Notes: a model not told the origin generated them from the sequence alone. A stretch of 22,037 nucleotides of DNA from Flavobacteriales bacterium (GCA_015663855.1 DQRJ01000082.1:1-22037); one strand, 5' to 3'. Shown: positions 7,077-16,111, counted from the first letter of the stretch. Numbers and translations are program-made.

Positions 7077-7091
7077 CTGACACGCTGTCAG
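7077..7091. promoter_or_regulatory. Inverted repeat CTGACA-CGC-TGTCAG, candidate activator or repressor site
   Basis: A perfect 6+6 bp inverted repeat with a three-base spacer lies 11 bases upstream of the sigma-54-like -24 element of lon. An additional direct half-site TGACA begins at 7064, 14 bases before the TGACA half-site of the repeat. Such symmetry suggests a dimeric DNA-binding protein, for example an enhancer-binding protein or a stress repressor. I cannot name the factor. Confidence 0.6.
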
Positions 7092-7101
7092 ACATACTCT
7101 A

Positions 7102-7117
7102 TGGCACGCACCTTGCT
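7102..7117 (+). promoter_or_regulatory. Sigma-54 (-24/-12) promoter of lon
   Basis: TGGCACGCACCTTGCT matches the RpoN consensus TGGCACG-N4-TTGC(A/T) at every defined position. The invariant GG (7103-7104) and GC (7115-7116) are exactly ten bases apart. Initiation about 12 bases after the GC predicts a transcript starting near 7128 and a 14-base leader with a purine-rich GAAGGG stretch before the lon ATG at 7142. RpoN itself is not in the window; its presence in the genome is assumed. Confidence 0.8.
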
Positions 7118-7141
7118 TTGTGAAGGGTAGAATAAAATTTT

Positions 7142-9592
7142 ATGACTGATTACAATCCACATTTCCAACTATTGAGCGACTCAGGCGACGAAGAGTTCAT
7201 TCCTATCATTTCAGCAGAGGACGAAAAAGCGATGCATAAAGAGGAGGTTCCTGAAAATATGCCACTTCTGTCTTTAAGGAATACTGTACTATTTCCGGGT
7301 GTTGTGATTCCTATTACTGTGGGTCGGGACAGGTCTATTCGCCTAATTAAAGAAGCGAAGAAGAATAAAAAGCATATCGGAGTGGTTTCGCAGAAGGATG
7401 CAGAAGTTGAAATGCCTAATGGAGATGATTTGAACCACGTAGGAACTGTTGCGCGCATAATCAAGATGTTGCGTATGCCTGATGGTACAAATACTGTTAT
7501 TCTTCAAGGCCAAAGACGATTTGTTTGGGATGAGATAGTTGAGGAAGAAAAATACTTAATCGCAAAAGTCTCTGCCTACGGGGGAATAGAAAGCTTACCG
7601 GACACAAAAGCCACGCAAGCACTAGTCGAGAGCTTGAAAGACTTGGCTATCGAGATTATCGAAATGAGCCCGACCATCCCATCAGAAGCTGCTGGGGCGA
7701 TAAAAAACATTGAGAGGCTAAGCTTTCTGGTGAACTTCATCGGTTCAAATATGAACGCATCAGTCAAAGCAAAGCAGAAATTATTAGAGATCGAGGACTT
7801 AGAGGAAAGAGCGAATAAAGTTCTTCAAATGCTTCATAAGGAGAAGCAAATACTGGAGCTGAAACACGATATTCAGAGTAAGGTAAGAAACGATTTGGAC
7901 CAACAGCAGAGGGAGTACTTCTTGAACCAGCAGATGAAGAAGATTCAGGAAGAGCTTGGGGCGAATCCATTGAAAGAGGAGATTGAGGAGAGGAAGACTC
8001 GTGCCCTTAAGAAGAAATGGCCCGAAGCTGCTTCAGAACTTTTTGATAAAGAGATTCAAAAACTGGAGAGGATGAATCCGCAGGCCGCGGAATACAGCAT
8101 GCAGTCGAATTATATCGAGTTGCTTCTCGATTTACCCTGGGATGAGCGATCTAAAGATAATTTCGATCTTAAAAATGCCGTCAAAGTCCTAAATAGTGAC
8201 CATTACGGTCTCGACAAGGTGAAGGAGCGAATTGTCGAGCACCTCGCCGTTCTTAAAATCAAGGGCGACTTAAAGGCGCCTATCCTTTGTCTTTACGGAC
8301 CTCCCGGAGTAGGAAAGACGTCATTAGGTCGTAGCATCGCGGAATCACTAGGCCGCAAATATGTAAGGATGAGCCTTGGTGGAATGAGAGACGAAGCTGA
8401 GATTCGTGGTCACAGAAGGACTTATATCGGGGCTATGCCAGGTCGAATCCTGCAAAACCTTAAAAAGGCAGGAACGTCGAATCCACTTTTCGTCCTAGAC
8501 GAGATAGACAAACTCGCGAAAGACAGCCACGGAGATCCATCTTCTGCCCTACTCGAAGTTCTCGATCCTGAGCAGAATAGCACATTCCACGACAACTACC
8601 TCGATTTGGATTACGATCTAAGTCGCGTGATGTTCATCGCAACTTGCAACGACCTGTCTACCATACACCCCGCACTGCGCGACAGAATGGAGATAATTGA
8701 GGTGTCAGGCTATACGATTCAGGAGAAAGTCCAAATCGCTAAGCGTCATCTCCTACCTAAACTAGTAAAGGATACTGGGCTTAATCGCTCTCAAGTAACA
8801 ATACCAATCGCTACGATTGAAAAAATAGTAGAACTTTACACTAACGAGTCTGGAGTAAGAGGTCTCGACAAAAGAATAGCTAAAGTTGTTCGAAATAGAG
8901 CGAAAGAAATAGCTATGGAAGAACCATTTACTGCAGAAGTTGCCCCAAGCGATCTCATAAATATCCTAGGTCGACCATACGAGAAGGATAGATACCAAAA
9001 CAACGATGTCGCCGGCGTCGTAACTGGTCTCGCATGGACTCCTACTGGCGGGGACATTCTCTTTATCGAAACCTCGCTAACTCACGGAAAAGGCAAGCTT
9101 ACCCTAACCGGTAACCTAGGCGAGGTTATGAAGGAAAGTGCGATAATAGCGCTCGAATACCTTAAGGCTCACTGCGTAGATTTAGGGATCGCTCCAGAAC
9201 GTTTTGAAAAATGGAACGTTCATGTTCACGTTCCTCAAGGAGCAATTAAGAAAGACGGACCTAGTGCAGGGATAACAATGCTCACGGCTTTGGCCTCAGC
9301 ATTTACGCAAAGAAAAGTCAGGAAATATCTTGCTATGAGCGGAGAGATTACTCTTCGTGGACAAGTCCTTCCTGTGGGAGGAATTAAGGAGAAAATCCTC
9401 GCTGCGAAACGTGCTGGGATTAAAGAAATCATTCTTTGCGAACGAAATCGTCAAGACATTGAGGACATCGATGCGAGGTATGTGAGGGGCATGAAGTTTA
9501 CTTACGCTACGAAAATGAATGAAGTTGTGAAGCGAGCTTTACTCTCTGAGAAAGTGGAAACTCCTATTGATTTCGGTACGAAATTAAACTAA
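7142..9592 (+). CDS. lon: ATP-dependent protease Lon
   Basis: Lon degrades misfolded and selected regulatory proteins in the cytoplasm as an ATP-driven hexamer. The 816-residue protein is full length. It has an N-terminal substrate-binding LON domain (about 35-235, beginning MPLLSLRNTVLFPGVVIPIT), a coiled-coil linker (about 240-310), and an AAA+ module with Walker A GPPGVGKT (386-393) and Walker B with D453-E454 (VLDEIDK). The C-terminal serine protease domain has its catalytic Ser708 in KDGPSAGI and catalytic Lys751 in GGIKEKILAAKRAG. All active-site motifs are intact. The 110-base upstream region holds a sigma-54-type promoter and an inverted repeat, unlike the sigma-32 or HrcA control known for protease genes in model bacteria. 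porQ begins 17 bases after the stop, so read-through is likely. Confidence 0.98.
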   Translation: MTDYNPHFQLLSDSGDEEFIPIISAEDEKAMHKEEVPENMPLLSLRNTVLFPGVVIPITVGRDRSIRLIKEAKKNKKHIGVVSQKDAEVEMPNGDDLNHVGTVARIIKMLRMPDGTNTVILQGQRRFVWDEIVEEEKYLIAKVSAYGGIESLPDTKATQALVESLKDLAIEIIEMSPTIPSEAAGAIKNIERLSFLVNFIGSNMNASVKAKQKLLEIEDLEERANKVLQMLHKEKQILELKHDIQSKVRNDLDQQQREYFLNQQMKKIQEELGANPLKEEIEERKTRALKKKWPEAASELFDKEIQKLERMNPQAAEYSMQSNYIELLLDLPWDERSKDNFDLKNAVKVLNSDHYGLDKVKERIVEHLAVLKIKGDLKAPILCLYGPPGVGKTSLGRSIAESLGRKYVRMSLGGMRDEAEIRGHRRTYIGAMPGRILQNLKKAGTSNPLFVLDEIDKLAKDSHGDPSSALLEVLDPEQNSTFHDNYLDLDYDLSRVMFIATCNDLSTIHPALRDRMEIIEVSGYTIQEKVQIAKRHLLPKLVKDTGLNRSQVTIPIATIEKIVELYTNESGVRGLDKRIAKVVRNRAKEIAMEEPFTAEVAPSDLINILGRPYEKDRYQNNDVAGVVTGLAWTPTGGDILFIETSLTHGKGKLTLTGNLGEVMKESAIIALEYLKAHCVDLGIAPERFEKWNVHVHVPQGAIKKDGPSAGITMLTALASAFTQRKVRKYLAMSGEITLRGQVLPVGGIKEKILAAKRAGIKEIILCERNRQDIEDIDARYVRGMKFTYATKMNEVVKRALLSEKVETPIDFGTKLN

Positions 9593-9609
9593 AGACTTAG
9601 TTTATTCAA

Positions 9610-10650
9610 ATGCACACAAGTATCTATAAATCAATATTTACCGCATCGCTATTAACTCTTAGCGCTAATATTACCTTCAGCCAAGACGTGGTGTTAGGGT
9701 CTATACCTTTAGAACTTGCTATTGATTCCAGGAGCGCTGCACTTGGAGGGAAATTAGCTTCCAGCTTAAACCCAAACGAACAAGCTGCAACATACAATCC
9801 TGCGCTTGTAGACAGCACTTCGAAAGGGCAAGTATACATTTCGTTACTAAATTATTACGCCGGGATTAAGGTCGGCTCTGTGGATGCCGTGATTGCGAAT
9901 AAGGGAAAACGGACTGTTCATGCGGGAGCGAGATTTGCATCGTTCGGAAAGTTTTCGGGGTACGATCCATCGGGAGTTCCCACTGGCGACTTTTCTGGGG
10001 GAGATTATTATTTACAATCGGGAGTTAGTTGGAAATTAGACTCGGTTTGGAGTGCGGGAATTACAGGATGGGGCGGGTTTAGAAATCTTGCCCGCGAAAA
10101 TGCTGGGGTGCTTGGTGTAGATGTAGGGGTCATGGGGAGATGGGAGGATCGAGATTTAGCAATGGGGATATTGATTTCAGGAGTGGGACGTCAATTTGCG
10201 GGGACCGGAAGTCAGCCCGTGGGAAGCATGCCATTAAACGTGCAAGCCGGAGTAACTAAAGGCTTTAATAACGCGCCCTTCACAGTTTTCATACAAATGG
10301 AACATCTTGAAAAATGGGCCATAGCCCCTGCTGGGACTTATGATGATGGAGTGGACCCGCTTACTGGAGAAACTATACCAAACACAAAATGGGAATTCGG
10401 TGATCAGCTATCTCGCCACTTAAGAGGAGGAGTCGAGATTAATATGGGGCGTGGTTTAATGGCGCAGATGGGATACGATCATAGGAGAAGATTGGAAATG
10501 GAAGCTGCCGGAAGGAAAGGGACTAACGGTTTTTCTTTAGGAATGGCTATGAAAATTGGGGATGTCGATTTCGGTTTGGCAAGGAATACATACCACTTTG
10601 CTGGGTCCTCAACACACTTATCAATTCTATTCACACTTCCTGGACATTAA
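9610..10650 (+). CDS. porQ: Type IX secretion system protein PorQ
   Basis: A 346-residue outer-membrane beta-barrel-like protein of the PorV/PorQ (FadL-like) group. The N-terminus is a signal peptide (MHTSIYKSIFTASLLTLSAN, likely cleaved after FSQ). The family opening is seen right after it: LGSIPLELAIDSRSAALGG, followed by a Q-A-A-T-Y-NPAL motif and the aromatic SLLNYYAGIKVGSV strand. The remainder alternates Gly-rich and aromatic beta-strand sequence and ends in a strand-like LSILFTLPGH. In T9SS, PorQ works with PorU, PorV and PorZ in the attachment complex that processes cargo carrying C-terminal signals, such as the secreted proteins encoded elsewhere in this window. It follows lon by 17 bases and precedes cmk by 37; the order lon-porQ-cmk is one I recall from other Bacteroidota. 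Confidence 0.88.
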   Translation: MHTSIYKSIFTASLLTLSANITFSQDVVLGSIPLELAIDSRSAALGGKLASSLNPNEQAATYNPALVDSTSKGQVYISLLNYYAGIKVGSVDAVIANKGKRTVHAGARFASFGKFSGYDPSGVPTGDFSGGDYYLQSGVSWKLDSVWSAGITGWGGFRNLARENAGVLGVDVGVMGRWEDRDLAMGILISGVGRQFAGTGSQPVGSMPLNVQAGVTKGFNNAPFTVFIQMEHLEKWAIAPAGTYDDGVDPLTGETIPNTKWEFGDQLSRHLRGGVEINMGRGLMAQMGYDHRRRLEMEAAGRKGTNGFSLGMAMKIGDVDFGLARNTYHFAGSSTHLSILFTLPGH

Positions 10651-10687
10651 GCGGCTTTGATAGAAGTCATGTCCCTATCTTCGAAGA

Positions 10688-11386
10688 ATGGCAAAGTACC
10701 GAATCAACATAGCAATTGATGGCCACTCTTCAGCTGGTAAGAGCTCTATGGCTAAGGCATTAGCTAAGGAGTTAAACTATGTGTATGTGGACACAGGCGC
10801 AATGTACCGAGGAGTAACACTCTTTGCGATGAAAGAAAGGATCGTCTTGAATGGAGTTGTTGATGAGCAAGCATTAGAAAGTGCTTTAGACCGATTATTC
10901 CTCACATTTAGATTTAACCCAAACACGGAATGTTCTGAAATGTATTTAGGAGGCGTGAATATCGAGAAAGAAATTCGCTCGATGGAAGTGGCGAAAAATG
11001 TAAGCTTAGTGGCGAAAATACCAGCTGTTAGAGATAAACTAGTCGCAAAACAGAGGCGTATGGCTGAAGGGAATGGGATAGTTATGGATGGTAGAGATAT
11101 CGGAACAGTAGTCCTCCCAAATGCTGAGCTGAAATTTTTCATGACAGCCGACCCAGAAGTAAGAGCTTGGCGAAGATTAAGCGAATTACAAGCAAACGGC
11201 AAAAACGTGACTTATAACGAAGTACTAGAAAACGTACTCAGTAGGGACCGTATTGACTCAGAAAGGGCTGTAGCGCCTCTTAAACAAGCAAAAGACGCTA
11301 TTGTAATTGACAACAGCAACCTCACTATGGAAGAGCAGTATGAATTCATGCTGAATATCACGAAAAAGAGAATGGAAGAGGTATGA
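10688..11386 (+). CDS. cmk: Cytidylate kinase
   Basis: Cmk phosphorylates CMP and dCMP with ATP, feeding CTP and dCTP synthesis in the cytoplasm. The 232-residue protein has the P-loop IDGHSSAGKSS (residues 10-20; the SSxGKS form is common in Bacteroidota), the substrate-binding YVDTGAMYRGVTLFA, the NMP-binding insert with VSLVAKIPAVRDKL, the DGRDIGTVVLPNAELKFFMTA block, and a lid region with arginines (RAWRRLSELQ, SRDRIDSERAVAPL). Its TGA overlaps the ATG of the following gene in an ATGA arrangement (11383-11386), indicating translational coupling with the GH3/beta-lactamase-like gene. Confidence 0.97.
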   Translation: MAKYRINIAIDGHSSAGKSSMAKALAKELNYVYVDTGAMYRGVTLFAMKERIVLNGVVDEQALESALDRLFLTFRFNPNTECSEMYLGGVNIEKEIRSMEVAKNVSLVAKIPAVRDKLVAKQRRMAEGNGIVMDGRDIGTVVLPNAELKFFMTADPEVRAWRRLSELQANGKNVTYNEVLENVLSRDRIDSERAVAPLKQAKDAIVIDNSNLTMEEQYEFMLNITKKRMEEV

Positions 11387-14300
11387 CTTCTAACCCAATT
11401 TCCCGAGAATTATTTACTCTTTTTGCGTGTTCACTAGCTTGGGCAGGTTGCGCTCGACAAGTCGATACATTAATTAACGGCAATATTTTAGAAATAAATA
11501 AAGTTGAAGAACCAGCTTTTTTATCTGTAGAGTCAGTTTGGGTGGATAGCATTTTAGGAACCCTCTCTATGGAAGAACAAGTAGCCCAGTTGCTTATGGT
11601 TCCTGTTTATTCGCGTACTGACACTTCGGGATGGGATGAAGCTGAAGATTGGGTGAGAGATTTAGGATTAGGCGGAATCATCTGCATGCAGGGTGGGCCG
11701 GAAAACCAACGAAATAGAATAAACCGCCTTCAATCGCTCAGTGAAGTACCGTTAATGGTGGCTTCTGATGCTGAGTGGGGACTCGGAATGCGATTAGATT
11801 CTACTCGAAGTTTTCCGAGGGCTTTGACTCTCGGGGCTACTGGGGATGCTGAACTTGTAAGGCGGTTTGGTCGAGCTGTGGGGGTGTCTCTTAGAAATAC
11901 TGGCATTACTGTAAACTTCGCGCCCGTGGTGGATGTAAACTCTAATTCGATTAATCCGGTAATTGGAAGTAGGAGTTTCGGAGAGAATGTGCAACTCGTA
12001 GGTGAACTCGGACTTGCTTACTCTCGTGGTTTACAAGATGTTAATGTGCTTGCTACTGCAAAACATTTTCCCGGGCACGGAGATAGTGATTCTGACTCTC
12101 ATAAGACTCTTCCGCGCATATCTGGAGATAGGGCGAGGTTAGATTCGGTCGAGCTTGCTCCGTTTAGAGTGTTAATTGATGGTGGAGTCGGTGCGATCAT
12201 GGTTGCCCACCTCGATGTTCCTGCACTAGACAGTACGGACGCACAACCCTCTACCCTATCCCCTGCTATTGTAGACACGTTACTTAGACAAGAGCTGGGA
12301 TTTAAAGGCCTTGCTTTTACGGATGCTCTATCTATGAAAGGGTTTGCCGATTTTGCTGGCGATAGACCTCGAGCTAGAGATGCTCTATTAGCGGGCAACG
12401 ATATTCTACTATTTCCTGGCGACCCTATTGAAGTAATTGCTGAAATAATCGAGGCACTAAAAAACGGATCAATAGACTCATCTTTAGTTACCGAGAAATG
12501 CAGGAGAGTGTTGATGGCTAAGGTTTGGACTAAAGCTAACGAAGAACTTCCAGCAAACGGAATGCCTTGGGATGCAAGCGAATCAGAAGAGGTCCATAGG
12601 GAAATTTTGCAAGCGTCTTTGACATTGTTGACAAACGAAAATGAGGTAATCCCGATGTTGAAATCTGCCGGCAAAATTGCAATTATCAACGTCGCAAACA
12701 AAAGCGCGTCGGGAGATGAATTTACGGAACACCTCATCAGAACTCTAGGTAGATCTTTCGAGGTGAACTCCTTTACTGTCGGTAAAGACTGTTCTAGATG
12801 GGGAAGGTCTGATGTGCAAAACGCATGTGAAAACGCCGATTTAGTTCTGATTAACTTTTTAGAAACTAGCAATAGGCCGTCTAAGAACTATGGAATTCTA
12901 AAACCCGCTTTAGACGCGTGTTCATCAAGAATCGCCAGCTCTAAATCAGATACTCTGAGTAACACAAAATGGGTGGTGAATCTATTTGCAAACCCATATG
13001 CAGTAAATGAAGATTGGGAAGGAGTTATTGAGGGGGCTGATGGATTGGTTTTGGCATATCAAGACGATTACAGGACACAGGAGGCGGTAGTGGATTTAAT
13101 ATGTGGAGTTACTGGAACTAGAGGTGCTTTACCTGTAACGCCTCCGGGCTCGCCTTTTAAGGAAGGATGGGGAATTGAGGTTGTTAAGCCCGAATCAGGG
13201 AGGCTAGGATTTAACCCTTCCGCTTGTGGCGGAGCGTGGGAGCCCTCTTTGAAGATTGACTCGATTGTGGAAGTGGCGTTAGAAGCTGGAGCATACCCTG
13301 GCTGCAGGGTTGTGGTATCTCACAAGGGAATTGTAATGCACGATGAGAAGTATGGAACTACCGACGGCAAGATTCAAGTGTCAGAGAATACTATTTACGA
13401 TCTTGCTTCTATTACGAAAGTTGCAGCCACGACACTATGTTTGATGCGATTAGAAGAGGAGGGGAAGTTTGATTTGGACTACCCGATTTCTGAGTACCTA
13501 CAAGAGTTAGACACTTTAGAACTAGGAACTCGTACTTTCCGACAGATACTCTCTCATCAGGCAGGTCTATATCCTTGGATTCCTTTTTATCTCGAAACTC
13601 TAAGCGATTCGTTGGATCTGCTTTCTGACAGACCCATGTGCGATGATAATATTTGCATAAACCCCAATTTATTCCTTTGTGAGGAATTCGTCGACACTAT
13701 GTATCTGAGGATTGTGGAATCCGAATTAAGACCATCAGGGGAGTATAGATATAGCGATTTGGGCTATTATCTCATACACAAAATACTGAATCAACTATAT
13801 GGCACTACCCGAGCTGTCGACTCACTTTCAACGACTTGGTTCTATAATCCTATGGGGCTGTACAGCATGGGCTTCAATCCTCTTGCTAGGCCTGGTTTTC
13901 TTATTGATGACATTGCTCCTACTGAAGAAGATAAGGTGTTCCGTAAATGCGTAGTTCAAGGTCATGTTCACGATCCTGGCGCAGCTCTTTTGGGGGGCGT
14001 TTGTGGTCATGCAGGGCTTTTCAGTGACGCTCACGACCTCACTAGGTTAGGCCAAATGCTGCTCGACAATGGCTCCTATCTCGGCGTCGATTTACTGGAC
14101 TCTAAGAAGAGCACTATAGACACATGGACTTCAAGGGCATTCCCTGATTCGGATAGTAATCGTCGAGGACTCGGATTTGACAAACCCGCGCTCGAACTAG
14201 ACTCTGGGCCGACTTGCGATATAGCGTCAACATCGAGTTTTGGGCATTCTGGGTTCACGGGCACGCTTTTATGGGTAGATCCCGAGTTCGACCTTGTGTA

Positions 14301-14418
14301 TGTATTTTTGAGTAATCGCACTTACCCAGATGCCGAGAATAGTAAATTAATAACTTTGGATGTTAGAACTGAAATTCAAAGAGTCGTTATGGAACACTTA
14401 AACGCCCCTATCAGATGA
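11383..14418 (+). CDS. GH3 beta-N-acetylglucosaminidase fused to beta-lactamase-like serine hydrolase (lipoprotein)
   Basis: A 1011-residue two-enzyme fusion. Residues about 50-390 are a NagZ-type GH3 domain: KHFPGHGD (227-234) runs into the D-S-H acid/base dyad (Asp238, His240), and the nucleophile is Asp314 in GLAFTDALSMKG. A middle section resembles the GH3 C-terminal region. Residues about 630-1005 are a class C beta-lactamase/penicillin-binding-like domain with S676-I-T-K679 (SxxK), a Y-S-D in place of Y-x-N, and H955-S-G in place of KTG. The likely role is trimming GlcNAc and peptides from cell-wall fragments in the periplasm during peptidoglycan recycling. An N-terminal hydrophobic stretch ends AWAGC, a loose lipobox with Trp at -3. 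Start and stop both form ATGA overlaps, with cmk and bshA. Confidence 0.93.
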   Translation: MTSNPISRELFTLFACSLAWAGCARQVDTLINGNILEINKVEEPAFLSVESVWVDSILGTLSMEEQVAQLLMVPVYSRTDTSGWDEAEDWVRDLGLGGIICMQGGPENQRNRINRLQSLSEVPLMVASDAEWGLGMRLDSTRSFPRALTLGATGDAELVRRFGRAVGVSLRNTGITVNFAPVVDVNSNSINPVIGSRSFGENVQLVGELGLAYSRGLQDVNVLATAKHFPGHGDSDSDSHKTLPRISGDRARLDSVELAPFRVLIDGGVGAIMVAHLDVPALDSTDAQPSTLSPAIVDTLLRQELGFKGLAFTDALSMKGFADFAGDRPRARDALLAGNDILLFPGDPIEVIAEIIEALKNGSIDSSLVTEKCRRVLMAKVWTKANEELPANGMPWDASESEEVHREILQASLTLLTNENEVIPMLKSAGKIAIINVANKSASGDEFTEHLIRTLGRSFEVNSFTVGKDCSRWGRSDVQNACENADLVLINFLETSNRPSKNYGILKPALDACSSRIASSKSDTLSNTKWVVNLFANPYAVNEDWEGVIEGADGLVLAYQDDYRTQEAVVDLICGVTGTRGALPVTPPGSPFKEGWGIEVVKPESGRLGFNPSACGGAWEPSLKIDSIVEVALEAGAYPGCRVVVSHKGIVMHDEKYGTTDGKIQVSENTIYDLASITKVAATTLCLMRLEEEGKFDLDYPISEYLQELDTLELGTRTFRQILSHQAGLYPWIPFYLETLSDSLDLLSDRPMCDDNICINPNLFLCEEFVDTMYLRIVESELRPSGEYRYSDLGYYLIHKILNQLYGTTRAVDSLSTTWFYNPMGLYSMGFNPLARPGFLIDDIAPTEEDKVFRKCVVQGHVHDPGAALLGGVCGHAGLFSDAHDLTRLGQMLLDNGSYLGVDLLDSKKSTIDTWTSRAFPDSDSNRRGLGFDKPALELDSGPTCDIASTSSFGHSGFTGTLLWVDPEFDLVYVFLSNRTYPDAENSKLITLDVRTEIQRVVMEHLNAPIR

Positions 14419-15539
14419 AAATAGGAATGGTTTGCTACCCCACTTTCGGTGGAAGCGGCGTCGTCGCAACAGAACTTGGCAAAGCTCTTGCTTCTCAAGG
14501 TCATGAGGTACACTTTATAACTTACAACACACCTGTAAGGCTCGGTAGCTTTAGACCAAACATCTTCTATCACGAGGTTCGCATCTCCGACTATCCCCTT
14601 TTCGACTACCCACCTTACGAGTTAGTCCTAGCCAGTAAAATGGTGGAAGTGGCGAAAGATTACGCCCTCGACCTAATACACGTGCACTATGCTATTCCTC
14701 ATGCAAGTGCTGCGGTTACGGCTCAGAAAATTTTGGCCGAAGAAGGCATTAAGCTACCCATTATTACCACACTTCACGGAACAGATATTACTTTGCTCGG
14801 CAAGGACCCCTCGTTTGAGCCTGTAATTACTTATGCCATTAATTCAAGTGATGCGGTAACAGCCGTTTCTGAGAACTTAAAGGCAGAAACAAATAAGTTG
14901 TTCGGAGTAATTCAGGAAATCGAGGTCATTCCCAACTTTTTCTGTCCTTTTCATTACAAGCTTGAACCGAACGAAGAATTCAGGAAGAAAATAGCGCCAG
15001 AAGGGCAGCCTATTATTACTCATATTTCAAATTTCAGACCAGTAAAACGGATTTTGGATGTCGTTGAAACTTTCTATTTAATCTCTAAAGAACTCGATGT
15101 ACGACTTCTTCTCGTAGGAGATGGGCCTGATAGAAACGTTGCTGAAATCAGATGCCGAGAGCTAGGTATAGATAAAAAAGTTGTAACTCTGGGTAAAGTA
15201 AAGAATCCTATCGAACCTCTATTAGTTAGCGACCTGTTTTTACTTCCTTCAAAAGCAGAGAGCTTCGGCCTCGCAGCTCTTGAGGCTATGGCTTCAGGAG
15301 TTCCCGTGATTTCATCGAACACAGGAGGGCTTCCTGAACTCAACAAGGAAGGAGTCTCTGGTTTTATGAGCGACGTTGGAGATGTTCAGGATATGGCAAA
15401 AAACGCCTTAGAAATTTTAAAGAGTCCTGAAAGTTTAGCGAAATTCAAGGCGTCTTCGTTATTGAGAGCTGAGGAATTCAGAATAGATTTGGTGCTACCT
15501 AAGTATTTGGCATTGTACCAAAAAGTGACTAAGAAATGA
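14415..15539 (+). CDS. bshA: N-acetyl-alpha-D-glucosaminyl L-malate synthase
   Basis: BshA is the GT4-family retaining glycosyltransferase that joins GlcNAc from UDP-GlcNAc to L-malate, the first step of bacillithiol synthesis. The 374-residue protein is standard length. Diagnostic features are the N-terminal MKIGMVCYPTFGGSGVVATE loop, EVHFITYNTPVRL, DLIHVHYAIPHA, TTLHGTDITLLG and, in the second GT-B half, HISNFRPVKRI and the E-x7-E motif ESFGLAALE (Glu282, Glu290) before AMASGVPVISSNTGGLPE. The start overlaps the stop of the GH3 fusion gene, and its own stop overlaps the next start. The later bacillithiol genes bshB and bshC are not in the window. Confidence 0.96.
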   Translation: MKIGMVCYPTFGGSGVVATELGKALASQGHEVHFITYNTPVRLGSFRPNIFYHEVRISDYPLFDYPPYELVLASKMVEVAKDYALDLIHVHYAIPHASAAVTAQKILAEEGIKLPIITTLHGTDITLLGKDPSFEPVITYAINSSDAVTAVSENLKAETNKLFGVIQEIEVIPNFFCPFHYKLEPNEEFRKKIAPEGQPIITHISNFRPVKRILDVVETFYLISKELDVRLLLVGDGPDRNVAEIRCRELGIDKKVVTLGKVKNPIEPLLVSDLFLLPSKAESFGLAALEAMASGVPVISSNTGGLPELNKEGVSGFMSDVGDVQDMAKNALEILKSPESLAKFKASSLLRAEEFRIDLVLPKYLALYQKVTKK

Positions 15540-16105
15540 AGTCAAAAAAAGCGAAAGATCGTTCTATAGGCAAGCGTATTCATATTGCGGAACATGGCGA
15601 TATGACTACAATTATCATTGAGTCAACTATTACTAGTGCACAAAGATTATCACTTGAAATGTGGTTCGGAGCGTGGACTGGATTAGGGACGTTATTTGCC
15701 TATGGAGCATTTACTTTTGAAGGAGATGAGAGATTATTTTACTTGGGATCATTAGTCTTCTGGGCGTTCTTCTGGGTGCGTATTGCAAAAGTCGTTGCGT
15801 GGAGAAGAATAGGGAAAGAAGTGATAAAAATCAGCAAGGGTGGCCTTATGATAAAAAACGCATTTAATACGCGCGGGAGAGAGTGGACTTACAGCCTTAA
15901 CAAAGTAGGGGTGGTTAAATTCCACGATAGAGACGCAACTTCTTTCATTCAACAGCTTGACAATAGCTTCTGGATTTTAGGTGGAGACACGTTGTATTTC
16001 CTATACGAAGGCAGAACTAAAGTGTTAGGTAAGCAGCTCACTTCACAAGATTCAAAACAGTTAGCAAACGTTCTTAACAAAGCTATCTCCGCACACAAAG
16101 GGTAG
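15536..16105 (+). CDS. Membrane protein with two helices and a PH-like domain, unknown function
   Basis: I cannot assign a name. The 189-residue protein has a basic cytoplasmic N-terminus, two predicted membrane helices (about 42-60, MWFGAWTGLGTLFAYGAF, and 67-87, LFYLGSLVFWAFFWVRIAKVV), and a soluble C-terminal half. That half begins GKEVIKISKGGLMIKNAF and alternates short strands and ends with a helix, similar in layout to small bacterial PH-like domains behind a helical hairpin. The ATG at 15536 overlaps the bshA stop (ATGA), so it is translated from the same message. It is the last gene of the ATGA-linked series. A role in envelope or redox homeostasis would be guesswork. Confidence 0.75.
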   Translation: MKSKKAKDRSIGKRIHIAEHGDMTTIIIESTITSAQRLSLEMWFGAWTGLGTLFAYGAFTFEGDERLFYLGSLVFWAFFWVRIAKVVAWRRIGKEVIKISKGGLMIKNAFNTRGREWTYSLNKVGVVKFHDRDATSFIQQLDNSFWILGGDTLYFLYEGRTKVLGKQLTSQDSKQLANVLNKAISAHKG

Positions 16106-16111
16106 ACTACC

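Noticed and set aside
10777..11202. 141-codon minus-strand frame within cmk
   Set aside because: Fully antisense to conserved cmk motifs, with no independent coding signal.
12099..12872. Long 257-codon open frame on the minus strand inside the GH3/beta-lactamase-like gene
   Set aside because: It lies entirely within a strongly supported gene with intact catalytic motifs, and its translation has no recognisable domain. It is a frame shadow.
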